The notes under the pieces: model-generated
Databases searched by the model: none
Told to the model about the DNA's origin: nothing
Seen by the model: only the letters and a program-made list of their open reading frames with translations
Shown here: positions 36,055 through 50,066 of the stretch, piece after piece
Numbering within the stretch: position 1 is the first letter of the stretch
Layout of the letters: each line of letters starts with the position of its first letter
Position numbers and translations under genes: made by a program
Source of the DNA: Trichinella spiralis
Lineage: Eukaryota; Nematoda; Enoplea; Trichinellida; Trichinellidae
DNA length: 64,000 nt
Assembly (NCBI GenBank): GCA_000181795.3
Contig: CM012953.1
Location: 6,868,034-6,932,033, forward strand
Direction of reading: 5' to 3'

Positions 36055-38897
36055 TTATAAAGCGTATAAATCTAAAATGCGCTTGATGATTTCCGGTTTT
36101 CTCGTGTTCGACGCAATTACAACTCCTTTAGAACGTAACGCATTTCGCAGCTGAACTACAGTACGTTTTCCCAACTAAACAATTGATATTTAAATTTTTG
36201 TACGTGAACATGATTTTTTAACCCACCAAACCGTTTCTCGCTTCCGCTTCCAAATCAAATTCCACATCAGTATAACTGCTGCTGGATTTTTTCTGAAATA
36301 ACAATATCAACTAGTAAAATATGCGCACACTGGTTTTACTTTTTCTCTTAATTTTTCAATACTTACTTGATCATCAAAATTCAAATGCTCTTTGATTTGT
36401 TCTAACAACATGCCTGCTTCATTGTCAATCCATTTCAGATTCACTAATAAATATAATATTAATTAAATTGTCAGTTTTATTCAAGTTGTAAACTTGTTGT
36501 GTATACTTGTTTGATCGACAAAGTGTCCAATTTTCTCACGATCCAATACAACCGCTTCAAGAGTACGATAATGCTTTTGAAGAACTGGAAAATGATGTTC
36601 AACGTAAAATTATCAATACCAAATGAATAAATAAAATACCATTTCACACCTGGATTTTGAATAGTCCCAACAGTATATTGAATCTGCATACGTTTTATCA
36701 CTTTTTTCCACAAATCGACCAATTGGTTGTCGACTTGAATTTTCGGAGCAGAAGCAATCACTGCTTGCAAATCTCTCAAATCATCTTCATACGGCAAATA
36801 AATGCCATGAAATCGTCGACATTTGGTGCTTTGCGCTGCTTCTTCTGATTCAATCTGAGAACAATTGATCTTGATCACATTATAATTTCCTCCACAATGG
36901 AGAAAATACCTCAGCAACCAAAGCAACAAGTCTAGGAGACGTGTTCTTTCGTGCAGTCAAACGGCAAATCATGGTCATCTCCCTGTCGGAACATTTTCTC
37001 ATCAAAGCGTTCAACAACACCGTACTGCCTTTTATAATCTTGAAAACCATTATCATTGTAATAAAGAAGCAAACAAAAATAAAAAGCAAAATGATTTTAC
37101 ATTTTCATTTGGAGAAATGAAAAAAGCAGGTCGCAAATGATGATAAACTTTTAATCGATTCAACGGCTGAAAACCTAACAAAACTAAACCTAAACAAATA
37201 TTTGCATAATTTTACAAATTATAATTCACAATCTATTATGGTAAACATTACCGGGAGATGTAAAGGATGACATTTCTTCCAATTCTTTTTCAGTCATCGC
37301 AATTCGCCTCCTGCCGTATTCTTGATATTTCACAAGATTGAATCGATGCAACTTTTCTCCAGTTTCCTCAAAAAAAGTTTGCATATTGCTATCAAACTTC
37401 CAAAAAAAAAGAGAAAAGAAAAGAAATTATAATAAATCCTTACGGGATCGAACAGATTGGAAATTAATTTCACCTCGCCATTGGTTCGTCCATCCAACAT
37501 CACCGACGGAGGAAGATTGGCTGTTGAAATATTGTTATATCTACAACTGCATTTTCAATGCAAATTATAATAAATAACAATAATAAAAGTCTACATTACA
37601 GTGTAACAGAGATGTCAATTGCGGGACCGAGTGAAAAATTCAACGTTGCAAAACCACGCTTGGTTCGGGTTTTCTTCACAATTCTAACAATATCAAAAGT
37701 TGATCATTTATTTCATGGTTCTTTTCGAAATTTGAAATATGCATAAACAACCTGCTGAACAGATCATCCGCACGATTAGCAAGTGTTAAATTATCATCAT
37801 GACATGCATGTTCATCTGCCAAAGCTACCTGAGAAAACGATGAATAAAAATTCATTTAAACATTTCTTTCACATCCGAAAATGAAAAATTATAATAATAC
37901 TTTGTAAAAGTTGTCCAAAACAAAGTTTGTCGTACCGACAGCAACCACTTCAACAGTGACATTTTTCTCTTTCAGATCTTTAATTTTTTTCCGGCCACGT
38001 TTCTTCAATATTAACAATCAATTTCAAAAAAAATTACAGTACACAAAAATTCATACGCGCAACTCTACATCACCGTGATGCGGACTGTCGTTGTTCGTAA
38101 ACAGAAATATCGTTCGTCTTTGATTTTGCACTTTGCTGCAAATTACAGCAAAAAATACAGATATAATACGCAAAAATCATATTTCAAATTTCACCATTCG
38201 TTGTACATCATTGCTGAAAGCCAGAACACTTCGTCAATGTTCGACTGTCCAGTGCCGTAATTTTCATCGAAATAGTTAAACGGAGGACCTTGGATCAAAT
38301 GAAATACATGCAAAAATTTTTCATCCTTCCGAATATATTCGGCAAATCACATTCTCGCATACCATTGCACAGACGTTCCAGTTGTTTCACCTTTTCCACG
38401 CTGGGAAGACTCAAATTGTGAAGAACAGAAATGCCGTTGAAGCGGTGTGAATTTTCCGCCTTTTTCTAAATCGAGGCTTTCTTAATTAAAATTTCGTTTC
38501 ATGCAAATTTACATGCAAAACCAATTTTACCGTATTATATAAAACTGTGGCCAAATAATCCCGTTCACCAGTTACACTGTTGTGACAGTATATGTCGCGA
38601 ATTGCCTGAACAGTTATAATAATAATCGATAAACTTTTTTCCACTTATCCTGACTAAATCAAAGCTGTAAAGTGATTATTACTGTGATGCTTTCTTGAAA
38701 AGCTGTACAAGCATCTTCTGTGAACATTGCACTGTCGCAGTCGACGAGAAAGATGATACATTTTCTTCCTGCCCATGTGGGCTAAAAATGACAATTTTCA
38801 AAAATTGTACAACAGTTTTCACTCAACACAACTCGCTCACTGATTCAGATTCAATCTCTTCTATATCGCAATAAAACTGCCAGCGATCTGGATCCAT
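36055..38897 (-). CDS. XRCC6: DNA end-binding protein Ku70 (XRCC6)
   Basis: Eighteen exons: 38841-38897, 38683-38781, 38531-38605, 38363-38465, 38195-38288, 38057-38135, 37901-38002, 37752-37828, 37600-37683, 37444-37540, 37252-37396, 37101-37174, 36910-37038, 36650-36854, 36507-36584, 36367-36443, 36227-36292, 36055-36174; 586 aa (human 609). Ku70 with Ku80 rings broken DNA ends and starts non-homologous end joining. Seen: von Willebrand A-like start (GRKCIIFLVDCDSAMF), RRTIFLFTNNDSPH, the beta-barrel with GFQPLNRLKVYHHLRPAFFI (human [20 protein letters not shown]) and PRLVALVAE, the C-terminal arm with NPVLQKHYRTLEAV, and a terminal SAP domain (KRTVVQLRNALRSKGVVIAS) that marks Ku70 rather than Ku80. 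Introns are mostly 45-150 bp. No defect is visible. Confidence 0.93.
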
Positions 38898-40129
38898 TAA
38901 ATGTTTACGGTAATAAAAATTTTGATTTTTTTGCTCTTTAATACATTAACGGCTTAAAAATAACTACCATTTAAACAAGTAATTTAATTCAAAAAATTTG
39001 AAATAAGTTACGGTAGAATTACAGAATAATTATCAAATCAGAAGGTATTAATCGTGTATTTTGTTCATTTCTCCTTATTAAAAAGCAAAGAAAAAAAATC
39101 AATAATCACGCGCATCAACAAAATCATTTAATATTGAATTTTATCAAAAATGTTTAGAAGTTTTTTCAGTCAAAAAATTATACACAAAAGACTCTGCTGT
39201 AGGCAATTGTTTATACTTCATAGATTTTACTTTTTCACGAATTGAAAGTGAAAAAATAATTTTCTTTCAATTGAAAAAAGTTGAATTAATTTTAAATTTA
39301 CACTTGACTATCACTTTCTTTTTCAAGTAAACTGTAGAGTAGCAAATTTCAGTGTTTGACAGAGAAGTTGAAATGCAAATGAACCGAGAAAAAATTTCAA
39401 ATCGGCACCAAACTTCAAGTACGACACGAGTCATGGTTTATATTTATTTTTATTGTTAGACTACTGTTGATCAACGTTTGAAAATCGAGAAAAACCGTAT
39501 TAACATTGTATCGAACAGAAACGACAACTGCTATTGCACATTAATCAGTGAGCAAAGCAAAATAATAATAAGAGCAAAGAAAGATAATATGAGAAAGCGT
39601 ATTTGTTTGTACGAAATGGGAAAGTTGAAGAAAAAACAGGTCGAATCTGAAAAATGAAATTTCAAACGGAATAAAAATAGTTCCAAAGTAATTATGAACG
39701 AGAAATTGCAGAATATGAAAAATGATGTTTCTCTACAACGAAAGTCTTTCTTGTTTTTCTCCATTCTCGCAGTGGAAAATTTGCAACACTTGATGACCAC
39801 ACATGTATAATTGTAAGCATTTCTGTTGTACGTGTTTTATTTATCATGAATAAATGAGTAAATAAAGCGTCACCACCTCGAAAACGAACCAGTGTATGAA
39901 GCGCGAAAAAGAAAAAGTTTAAAAAAAGTACGATAAAACAGTCAAAAAATAATAATAGATTAATAACTGGAACAAATAATAAAACAGTAGTTTGACAAAA
40001 AATATGAATGAAATGGAAATGAAAAATAAACTGAGGGAAATAAATATATAAATGAATAAATAAAGAAATAAATGGACGAAAAACACAGAATGATGGGTGC
40101 AACGGCCCAGATGATTTTCAGGTACAATT
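38898..40129. other. Intergenic region between Ku70 start and CLASP end
   Basis: About 1.2 kb of AT-rich DNA holding the Ku70 promoter and the CLASP 3' UTR, both on the minus strand. I see no further gene. Confidence 0.5.
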
Positions 40130-43100
40130 TTATTCTTGTTGCAGTTGTTGCTGCTGCTGCTGCTGCTGTTGTGGACGACCATCTCGTTGTATATACAAGA
40201 ATAGCAATTTCTTCTGAACAAAAAGTTTAAAGAGATATAAATACGTGAACACAAAGAAGAAAAAATACCTTGCTCGAGTTCAACGGCTCCAGAAATGGTT
40301 CGAGCACTTCAAAACCAACTTTTTTGTGCACGGCCACCAAGCACAACACGCTCGCCTTGCGTACACTGCTGTCCGTGGGATTTTCAAAGCCCTGCCCAAA
40401 CAAAACAACAATTGAAAATATTAGCAAGTCAGAGAGAGAGAGAGAGAGAGAGAGGTATATTTTTCCCCGCCCCGCCTCCCTCCCCCCTCGAAACAACACA
40501 CGGCACGCACCATAATAATACCCGGAACCAATTCTTTGAGAATGCGCAACAATTCGTCAGTGTCCATCTGTTCGATCACCTTGGTGGTCATTTTGATCGC
40601 CGCCAACAAAGCCGGGCCTTGGTCGTTCAAAATCACCGGCGTCAACACGCGCAAGCAGACCAACGGCGCCAAATGCAACGCCAACACTGTCGCGCAGTCT
40701 TCGGCTGCTCTGGTCACTTTACGTTCCGGGTCTTTGTGCGCATCGAGCAATTTCAAAATGGTCAACTCTGCATAATCTTGAAATCGTTGCGGTTGTCTTG
40801 TGCTGAAATGGAAAATAGAATGCTATTCACAAAAATAAAAATATATACAATTAATTATTATTATTATTACCAAATTTCTTTCAAAACTGGCAACGCTGCA
40901 GCACGAATATCGGGATCGTCGTCGCCAAGCGTTTCCAACAGTATCAATAAAATCGTTTTGAAATTCTCCTCCCACAGCGTGAACGAGCCGTCCCGAGACA
41001 CGTGCTTCAAAGTGGACAACGCCTTCTTACGTTCCACATTTCTGCAACAGACCGATCATTCACAGAAAAAAAATAATAAATTTCTATTCTGTTTTCACAA
41101 ACCTCGCGTTGTGATTGGACAATTCTGTCAAAATTTGGCCAATAATCTCCTCTTGTCGTTCTTCGTCAGTGTTGACGCCATTGCTGAGCAACTCCAAACG
41201 CCCTCCTTGACCGGCAGAACCGTTTTTCTGAGAAAAATATCCATTTAAAAAATAAGTACAACACAAACAAAATAGAACAAGAAGTTGACAGCAATACAAA
41301 ATAATTATCCACCGAGTCCACTACGGTAGAACCGTTGGATCCTGTTGTTTTACAATCTGACGAAAACGGATATCTCATAATTTCTTCACTGGTTCTTCGT
41401 AAACTATCCTGAACATCAGAATTTCTTTCAATTCTGAAAAAACAACAAATAATTAACAATATATACACCAGTGTAGACAATGAATTGAAATGATATGTAT
41501 GTATTACACTTTCGACGACTGTTCCGCTGAATCATGTATGCACAAAGTTGACAAATCAGGAAAATGCCTGACGTGGGTATGCAAAATTCGAGATACAGTA
41601 TCCTGAAAATCATTGAAATTTCAAATTTTTCATTCATTACTGATTGATATAAGAGAAGAAGAAGAAGAAGAAGAAGAAGAAAAAGAAGAAATGACTGAAA
41701 TCAATTGTTGTTACCTGATATGCTTTGGAAAAACTGCTCAAAATTTGGCTAAACATCGTCGTGTTCAAGCTGAACAATGCCAGCAGAGTCGCTTGCGCAG
41801 TTCGACGGACTTCGGTCGATTTCGGCTCGCCGGTCCATTGGACAATTCTCGAAATGGCCATTCGCATGTCAGCAGTGTCGGTAAGGTGACAAGATTGCAT
41901 GGAATAAATGAGCGCGTTCAAATAATTAAGCACATTCAATTTCATCTGAATTTTACACACATACACAAAATAAATGAGCTTTAATAAAAAAGAAGTTGCG
42001 AATAATAATTTAGCAAAAAAAATACCTTCACGTTCGGAGTTTGCGTGGGATCGACGAGGTAACGAGTCAACGCTTGGAATTGAGCTTCGACTGGAAAAAC
42101 CGCCCGAACCACTTCCATCGTTTTCAAAAGCTTGCTCTGCACCGACGGAAGCAATTCATTGCTCTGTTTCGACAACAGACGGCATAGCAAAACAAACAGC
42201 CAATCTTGAATATCCGATCCGTGCGCTTGTAAAAATTCAATCACCGTATCCAAAAATACGGTGAACATCTGAGATTAAATATACAAAAGGAAATAAATAA
42301 ATTAAAAAGAAATATATTTAAAAATGTAAAATTTCAAAAACACAGTAGGACAGTGGTAAGTTGATAATCAAGTTCCATAAAAATGAAACTAACCTTGTGA
42401 TGCGGGTCGACGAACAGTCGAGCAAAAAGATCGCAGGCTTTTTTCAACTCGCCCGCAGTCAAACGCCCGCCCGACCGGAAAAAGCTTTGCAAACAAAGCA
42501 AACCTTCTTTCCGTTCAATCCAAACTGTCGAAGAACAACTGCGCAGCACATCCATCATGCTGCTGCTGTTTTCGCTGCTTTCACTGCCACGAAACGACCG
42601 TTCGCCAAAAAAGCACGGAGAAGATTCGCTGCTAACGTCGTCCAATTTACGGCCTCGACTCTTCAACAAACAAACACAATTGAAAAATATTATTATTATT
42701 GTTATTATGCATGCAAAATATTGTTGTTCATAGAGTTATTCTTACAACGCCGACGACATTAGCGCAATCCGCATCTCGCGCAGGGGTACAGAAGAAGCGG
42801 CCGAACGAGTAGTAACTTCGATCCGGTGTACTCAGCCGACGTGGCGCTGAAATAAAATTAAAATCAAAAATTATTTTTTCACCTTTCCTTCCGTAATTTG
42901 TTTTGAACAAATAAACAAAAAACACAAGTAAACAAACAAACTTCTAGAAGGACTGCTGTCACGAGAGCTGGTCTGAGAACGAAAGCCGGTAATATTAGCA
43001 ATAGGGCGTGCACGTCGGGCACTGTTCGTCAAACTGCTCCTGGCCGTTGGTGAACTGCTCCGGCTACCAGCTTCAAACGTGAACAAAATTAATTAAAATA

Positions 43101-46100
43101 TTCTCCCACCTGAAATAAACAAACAAACAAACAAAACTTACGCTGAGAAACAGACTTGTTCGACGTGGATGTGGGACTTCTCGGGGTGGATTCTAGTCTT
43201 GTAGAGGTTGCTGCTGTTGCTGTTGACGGATTCGGTGCGCCAAATCGACCAAACTTCGGATGATTGCCAGACGTGCTCAAGAGCATTTTCATCGGACGCG
43301 CTGCAAAAATACAAAAATTAAAAAATCAAAAATAATTAATCAGACAAAAAAGTGCTCTGATAACAACACTACCAGGTGTGAAAAGGTGGTGGGTGATACA
43401 CAAAAACTAACAAAGAAGACATACAAACTGTGAATAGGTGAAAGACAATAATTAATAAGTAAATAAACAACAAGACGCGCATAGGTAGCAAACAGCTTAC
43501 CGCATCTTGTTCTCACAAACAGGGAAAAACGGACGAACCTGTCGAAACATGTGGGGAATCATCCACACATAGCTGTTTTTGCTAGTCGTCGTCAACATTA
43601 AATACAATCAACTATAAAAGTTCTCTTGCCATCCGTTTTAACGCCGAATTTGGAATACTTCTTATTTATTTATTAAAATTATTAAAATTCTGCATCTAAT
43701 ACAATAGTATGAAAAATTCGAGAAAAATAAAAGTAATATGAATAAGAATAAAATTTTGCCAAAAATAGAAAAATATGTTAAAAAAATAATATATCAATGC
43801 ACTACGGTTGTACTCTCTTTGGCGAGCAACGTAATTTTTACGAAAAGACAAATTAATATAAATAAAAAATAGCCATGATGTTTCCCGGATGGATGCGTTA
43901 TTGTTCAATTTGATCAGAACTTACGTAGAGAGTTCATGTTCGACGAACTGGCCACGCCCAAGAATGCTTTGCCAGCGTTGGCTTGCTTCATCGCAACAGC
44001 ACGACGTACTGCACCGGTGTCGATCTCGCTGGCTGACCGTAAGCAAGGTATTGTTCCTTAAAATGGAAATTTATCAAAAATGGACAACAACAAGAACAAC
44101 AACACGGCTCACCTCCTGCTCGGCTAGCGCCATATTGTGATGCAGTAGAGCATTTCACACTTTCTTGAGACGTTCTCAAGTCGTTGTACAAACTGTGACT
44201 GGACGACGACTGACTTACTTCGCCGAGCAGTTGACGCTGCTTTCCCGGATCCAAGCTTTGAAACAGCATCTCTGCTTGGTCGCGAAAATGATCCGAAAAT
44301 GACCAATAAGCCTGAAAAGGAAAAAAAAAGAATTTAATGAAAAAATATTATAAACAACAAAAAATAAAATCCATACTTTTCGTGAAAATGCTCTGGCTTC
44401 GGGATCCGCGTCCGACAGACCTTTCCGAATGGCGCCCTGCAAAGCACCGACATTTTTTTCCAGCTCGTGAGAACTCCACTGCTGGCACATCATTGCGATG
44501 AAATCACAACAACACCTAATGAAATCAATTAACTATTACCACAATACAGACATGATGAACAAAAATTAGCATAAAATAAAGAGAGAGAGAGAGAGAGAGA
44601 GAGAGATGAATGAATAATTTGGATGACAAAAAAGTTTTGTCGTATTAGCAAGGCATTTTACCTTCGAATTTCTTTGGATTTCGACTCCAACGATCCAGTT
44701 ATAACGGGCACAATTCTTGGGGCGTGCGTATTCTGCAAAAGTTGAGATATAGAAGAAAAAATGTTTTTTTTTTCTTGAAAATTCAATTTTACATATTTTA
44801 CATACTTTGATAATAAATCGGCAAGAAATCAAACCCGACGTGGAAACCACTTTTGCCGAATTTTGAATCAAAGAAATCAACAATGGTAGGATAATTTCGG
44901 CAAAGTGATCAAATTTCGGCCCCAACCGTTCGGCTAAATATCTGAACAATAAAAAAACACAACTGTAAAAATTATCAATTGTAAAAATATAATATTTATA
45001 TTTTTAGACGATGAAAGAAAATTTAACATAATCCACTCACGCAACGGTGATGCAAACTTCTCGAACAACTTGCGATCGAAGATCTTTGCCAGCAATCTGC
45101 ATCGGCACTTCCAGAGATCGGAGTTCGACAAAGAATTCATCATACTGGCTGGCTCCGCTTATCAAAAGCGACCGGAGGCGTTTCAACTGTATAACAGAAA
45201 AAATATTGATCACAAGCAAGATTTGATATTTCGCTTCATACTGAATCAACACGCTTTTCCCAGTCTCCATTGGTATTCATGACAATCGTTCGAATCTGCT
45301 GCAGCTGAATGGACAACTCTTTGGCCGAATATATCTAAAAAACAAACAAACAAACAAACAATTCAATTTTCAAAATTTCAAAAAGAAAAAAAATGCAGCA
45401 AATCATATTTGTGCATTAGTTTTACCTCCACTTTCGGCACATCTTCAAAAGCAGCATAAAAGCTCTCCTCATCAACCGCACCCGCGTTACCTGAAATGGA
45501 AAATTAATTAATAGTCAACAACAAGAAGAAGAAGATAAAGATAACTAAGAAAAGCAACAAACAACTAATCAAAATTGAAAAGCAAACTTTCATTCAACTT
45601 TCATTCATTAATTAAGGAAAAAAATTAGATTAATTCAACGAAGCGGTTCAACGTTCACTATCCAGCGATTACTGGAGTCGCATGATCAGAAACATTCAAT
45701 AATCAATGCTGCGCCAAATTGTTTAAACATATTTATAGTTTTGTTCGCTCAAAGAAATATTAATATTATAAAAAAAAAACATTACATCAGTTCATACATG
45801 CATCAAACGTACAACTGATTTACGACACAAACCCGGGGCCACTTTTTTTACTGCTTTGTACTCGCCGCAAGTCGATATCAAATAGAATTTACATGCATCT
45901 ATCTACATGCAAGCTTTAATAAGAATGATTGTTTAAAACCAATCAAATTGAACTAAACAACAGAGCAAAGCTGTGAGCTAATCAGATAACGTTGGAAAAA
46001 GCAGCCCCAAGTGGGAACGTCAAATTTGTAAAGTATTGGATTCAATGTACACTTTTTACATTTCTGCGATATCTGCATGATTGTAATCATATTCAGTTTA

Positions 46101-46810
46101 AAATGTATGTTGTTCACAACAATTAATATAATATTTCTATAAAAATTCTCTTTTATGCTACAACCTACGAGAAATATCTTAATGTCACACACTTCCTTAA
46201 TAAAGAAAAAAACCAAAATTTAACTTAAATTAAAAGCATGTGAAAGGAATTTTCATCCTAATACAGCCAAAAAGCAAGACAAAATAATTTAAGCAAATCT
46301 AACATTAAAGTTGAATAAAAATGAAATTTTGATTCTGCTTGCCATGTGGCGGTTATCAACAATCAATTGCTGGGTAGAACAAGTAAAATAAAAATGTACA
46401 GAAGAATGTTTCGTACCTGCATATCGACTAGTGGTTTGTAAACGCTTAACCGGCGGGGCGCTGGTTGCACGCTTCCCCGTGAAATTCGAAATTTCTGATT
46501 GCTTCACAGCAGTCAACAATGGCTTCTTCAACGTGGATACACTGGATATTTGACGATGAGCTGGAAAAAGTAAAAAACAAAAGAATTAAGAAACAGAAAG
46601 AACACAACGCATAAATTTATATATACCAGTCGGTGTTGCATCGGTGAAATCTGCTACAGACTCCAGCGCACTGCCCACGGTGCCGTTGCTACTACAACTG
46701 CTGCCCACCAGTCCGTTACGTTTCACATCCTCGAAACGGGAAAACAAAGCAGCCGCTCTAATAAACATATTCAACATAATAAATTTAACAAAAAACAAAA
46801 TATACATGTA

Positions 46811-46847
<37 letters not shown>

Positions 46848-49800
46848 TAAAAAAGATACTACTTACCGCGCATTCGGAACAAGCTGTTTTCGTTGAATAT
46901 CCATGGCGAGCTTGTCACCCAAGAAAACGTACATTTCGACCAGAGTTTCCGTAGCCACGTCTCTGACTTGATTCATAGGATCTGCAAGCAATCGGCAAAT
47001 CGATGGTACCAATTTACCCAATTGCAAACAAGACGGGCCGTAACTATAATAATTTGTTAACGCTAGTTGAATGCAATAAATAAAATTTCCACTGGAAAAA
47101 AATGAATGAAAATTTTTTTTGAATTTGGAGATGAATATATAATAAAGCAGTTTCTGAAAACAACAAAGTGAAATAAAATGAGAAATTCGTTAAAGTGCAT
47201 AAGTTAAATTTTCATAAACTAAAACGAAACTTTCACCTCTCCATGCAACACGCACTTGAACATTTTAAAATTATCACACAAGATAACAAAAAAAATTAAA
47301 TTAACAAAAAACAATTAATTAAATTTTGAAAAATCACTCAACGTTTTGTTGTAAATGAAATTAGTGCAATGATGGCAGTGCGTTGAACAAAGCCAACTTT
47401 GTTCAACAGAATTATTTTTAGCTTCATATCAGTTAAAATTGCTTTCTCTTTTCACATAAAGTTGCAAAAAATAAAATGAGCTTGAACAGTGCAAAAGCAT
47501 TTAAAAACTATGCTATTATTTACAACTGGTCCTCCTTCACACAAATTACCTGCATAAACCAACCGTTGGATATTTTTTAAATAACAATTTCCGTTCACGA
47601 GTCAACTAGAAACTGACGATCGATCAAACGTAAACTTTGAAATGAGAAAGCAAGCAAATTCATTCATTCACTCATTCATTCCACTGGAACGTCAGAGACC
47701 GAGACCACACATCATCTTATCATTGCGCTAAAGGTTGCTTAATGAACAACCAACTCTGAACTGCTTCACTTTTAAAACTCATCTCATGATAATAAATTCA
47801 TCAATTATATAAATTGTTGCTCAGAATCAGAATCCCAAGTCAGAAGAATGTTCTTAGCGCGGTTTTAGGGCAATGCACCAATGGAAAGAATCAAATCGAC
47901 TAGTTGTAAATAAGTTAAAATGATCAAAACAAACAATCTTGCTCTTTTACACACATGAACAGATAAATCTCAACAAAAATTAAAATTTTTTGAAAAATTG
48001 GATATTAACTCGCAAACTGATGATGATGTATGTATTCGTGACACTTCGATAAACTTTTCCATTGAAATGTGAACAGAGTGTGCAAAAGCTGTCCACCTCC
48101 GATTGGTCAGAGGTGTGTGTGGACACAAAGTGTAAAATATTTCAGTATTTCACAAAATTGGCATCAACTGCGGCCACTGATGAGAAGCAAACGGAACAGC
48201 TAATCTGTCTATAAGCGTGGATTTAATATCAACGCCGATATTGAAAACACAAACCGGGAAAACTAATAATTGAAAAATATTGTTTATCTTAGATTGGAAT
48301 AATAATTTTGATAAAAAAAACTAACTATTCAAAAGCAACATAGAATGACAAAAAGGAAAAAAAACAGCCCAGAGGATAAATAATTCTAAAATAAGTTAAC
48401 AAATAATAAATTTGTCAACAACGATAAATAAGTATTATCGCGTGCTATAACGTGAAGCATCGTAATTTCGTTCCTGTTTTGCAAATATTTAAAGTCAAAT
48501 GGTGGTTGTGATAGCAATTTTCCCAAACAAGAAATATCAAATGACAAAAAGTGGGAAACGGGTGTGCATGGAGGACAGACAACACTGGCAATAGATTCAT
48601 ATATATATATATTCGACTGGTGCTTTTTCCATTGCGCAAGTTCGCCTGTCTGTTGTCAATCAATAAAAGACGAAATCAAGCGACCTTGGGCAGCAATTTT
48701 CGCGCCAGCGCTAATTAGACAACGTCACGATATTTGGAAAGGGAATTTTGCCAAACAAATGTGGTTTCGTTTCGTTCGATACATCCTTAAATCTTTGGAA
48801 AAATCGGTGGAAAAAAATTTGAACATTATTCATATTTAAACATCCTCTGACCGTAACGTTAAGAAACATCGCAAACCTGGTGAACAGTGGAAAGCGACTT
48901 TTCATCGATCGCTTTTCCTTCTGAAGCAATAAGCGAGCACTTTTTTCAAATTACAAACTAGCAGTTGTCAATAGAAGAAAATGACCTGACTACGCTCATA
49001 TATACTGTATCGATTGTCTCCTATCGTTTCACTGCAGTTGCCAATTCAATAAAATCAGCTTAACTCCTTCAGTGAAATAAATTTACCACTGAAACGTGGA
49101 CAATGCTAAGGAGAATCTGACGTTACCAAAAATTCAAAAATTTCCAATTCAATCTTTGGTGTGATTTCAATTCTGCATGCATGCACACATGCAGTGCTAA
49201 ATGCAATGAGAAAAGTGAAACAAACCATTCACATATCACTAGTGGAGCATCTTATTAAATTGTAAACAAGTGGGCAATTTATTTTGATGATCAGCAAATA
49301 ACACAACAACAGCAAGCAAAAGGACACAATTTGCCTTACGATCGTAAAATCTGCTGAAGTACAATCATCACTCCAATACGAACTAGCCATTGTTTGTGCG
49401 AAAAACCTTCAACGATACGGTCCAAAACACCCTGCAAAATAAAACGACAAATTAAGCATCGATAAAAACAACAACTGTTTACATTAAGCTTACATTATTA
49501 ACAAAATAAACAATCCAAAAAAGTAAGAAAAAAAAGCATTACTCAATAAACCAATAAAAACAGCATTCAGTTACGAGTAAAAGAATGTTGCAATTGAAGA
49601 AACTTGCAACTTTATCAACAATTTCCATGCACAAGCAAAACAACTTACCTGCGGTGTACAACCTGGAGTGTTCATCAACTTAAGCAACAACCCAACAGCG
49701 TCTTGACGAACTTGCTCACGATTGTCTCCAAGTCGTTCCATTATGGTAGAAGCATTTTCAAGAACAATATGACTAACCGTTGCCCCGGAAACTTCAAGGG

Positions 49801-50066
49801 AAAGGCTGAGTATTTCCAAAGCCAGCAATGCTACCTGATAATAAAAAGAAAGTTGAACTGCAGAAGCAAAAAAGAAAACTTTAAAATGCAACCTTAAAAT
49901 TCGTGCCATTCAACCATTGTACCATCACATCCATGAACAACGTCAGATTGTTCGCATCGTTGGGTACACCTTCGCGTTGAATAAGGTCCAGCAACTGTTG
50001 ACCAAGTTCGACACGAGTCTTTGGATCGGTGCTGTTTTTGTTCAGCAGCTCAGAAAAGTTCCCCAT
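40130..50066 (-). CDS. CLASP, microtubule plus-end stabilising TOG-domain protein
   Basis: Exons: 49893-50066, 49649-49834, 49340-49431, 46867-47043, 46627-46757, 46417-46560, 45426-45490, 45242-45334, 45041-45186, 44806-44941, 44662-44732, 44377-44515, 44113-44311, 43925-44032, 43142-43300, 42942-43070, 42746-42846, 42394-42660, 42026-42268, 41715-41945, 41508-41602, 41313-41433, 41103-41227, 40871-41041, 40511-40802, 40269-40391, 40130-40213; 1333 aa (human CLASP2 about 1294). CLASPs rescue microtubules at plus ends and kinetochores. Layout: TOG1 (about 1-240, VRDVATETLVEMYVFLGD); TOG2 (about 303-585, NGDWEKRVDS and KDLRSQVVREVCITVA); a Ser/Arg/Pro-rich region (about 585-750); TOG3 (about 751-1030, WIERKEGLLCLQSFF and DIQDWLFVLLCRLLSK); and the C-terminal CLIP-binding HEAT domain (about 1111-1333, WEENFKTILLILLETLGD and SSVRKASVLCLVAVH). 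A Gln run ends the protein. I see no SxIP motif in the basic region. Confidence 0.93.
40429..40454. repeat. (GA)n microsatellite in a CLASP intron
   Basis: Uninterrupted GA dinucleotides. On the transcribed (minus) strand this is a CU tract lying between a G-rich segment and the acceptor of the next-to-last coding exon. Confidence 0.9.
44580..44606. repeat. (GA)n microsatellite in a second CLASP intron
   Basis: GA dinucleotide run in the intron between the exons at 44662-44732 and 44377-44515. On the gene's strand it is a CU tract. Confidence 0.9.
46817..46843. repeat. (AT)n microsatellite in a CLASP intron
   Basis: Alternating AT run in the intron between the exons at 46867-47043 and 46627-46757. 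Confidence 0.85.
47044..49339 (-). other. Long intron 3 of CLASP
   Basis: This 2.3-kb intron interrupts TOG1 and is much longer than its neighbours. A less AT-rich patch at about 48555-48790 stands out and could hold an alternative first exon or promoter, since CLASP genes elsewhere use several starts. I could not identify a coding exon in it. Confidence 0.35.

Noticed and set aside
40295-41248. 317-codon plus-strand open frame across CLASP exons
   Set aside because: It crosses three clear CLASP exons on the other strand, including a (GA)n tract read as Arg-Glu repeats, and has no domain of its own.
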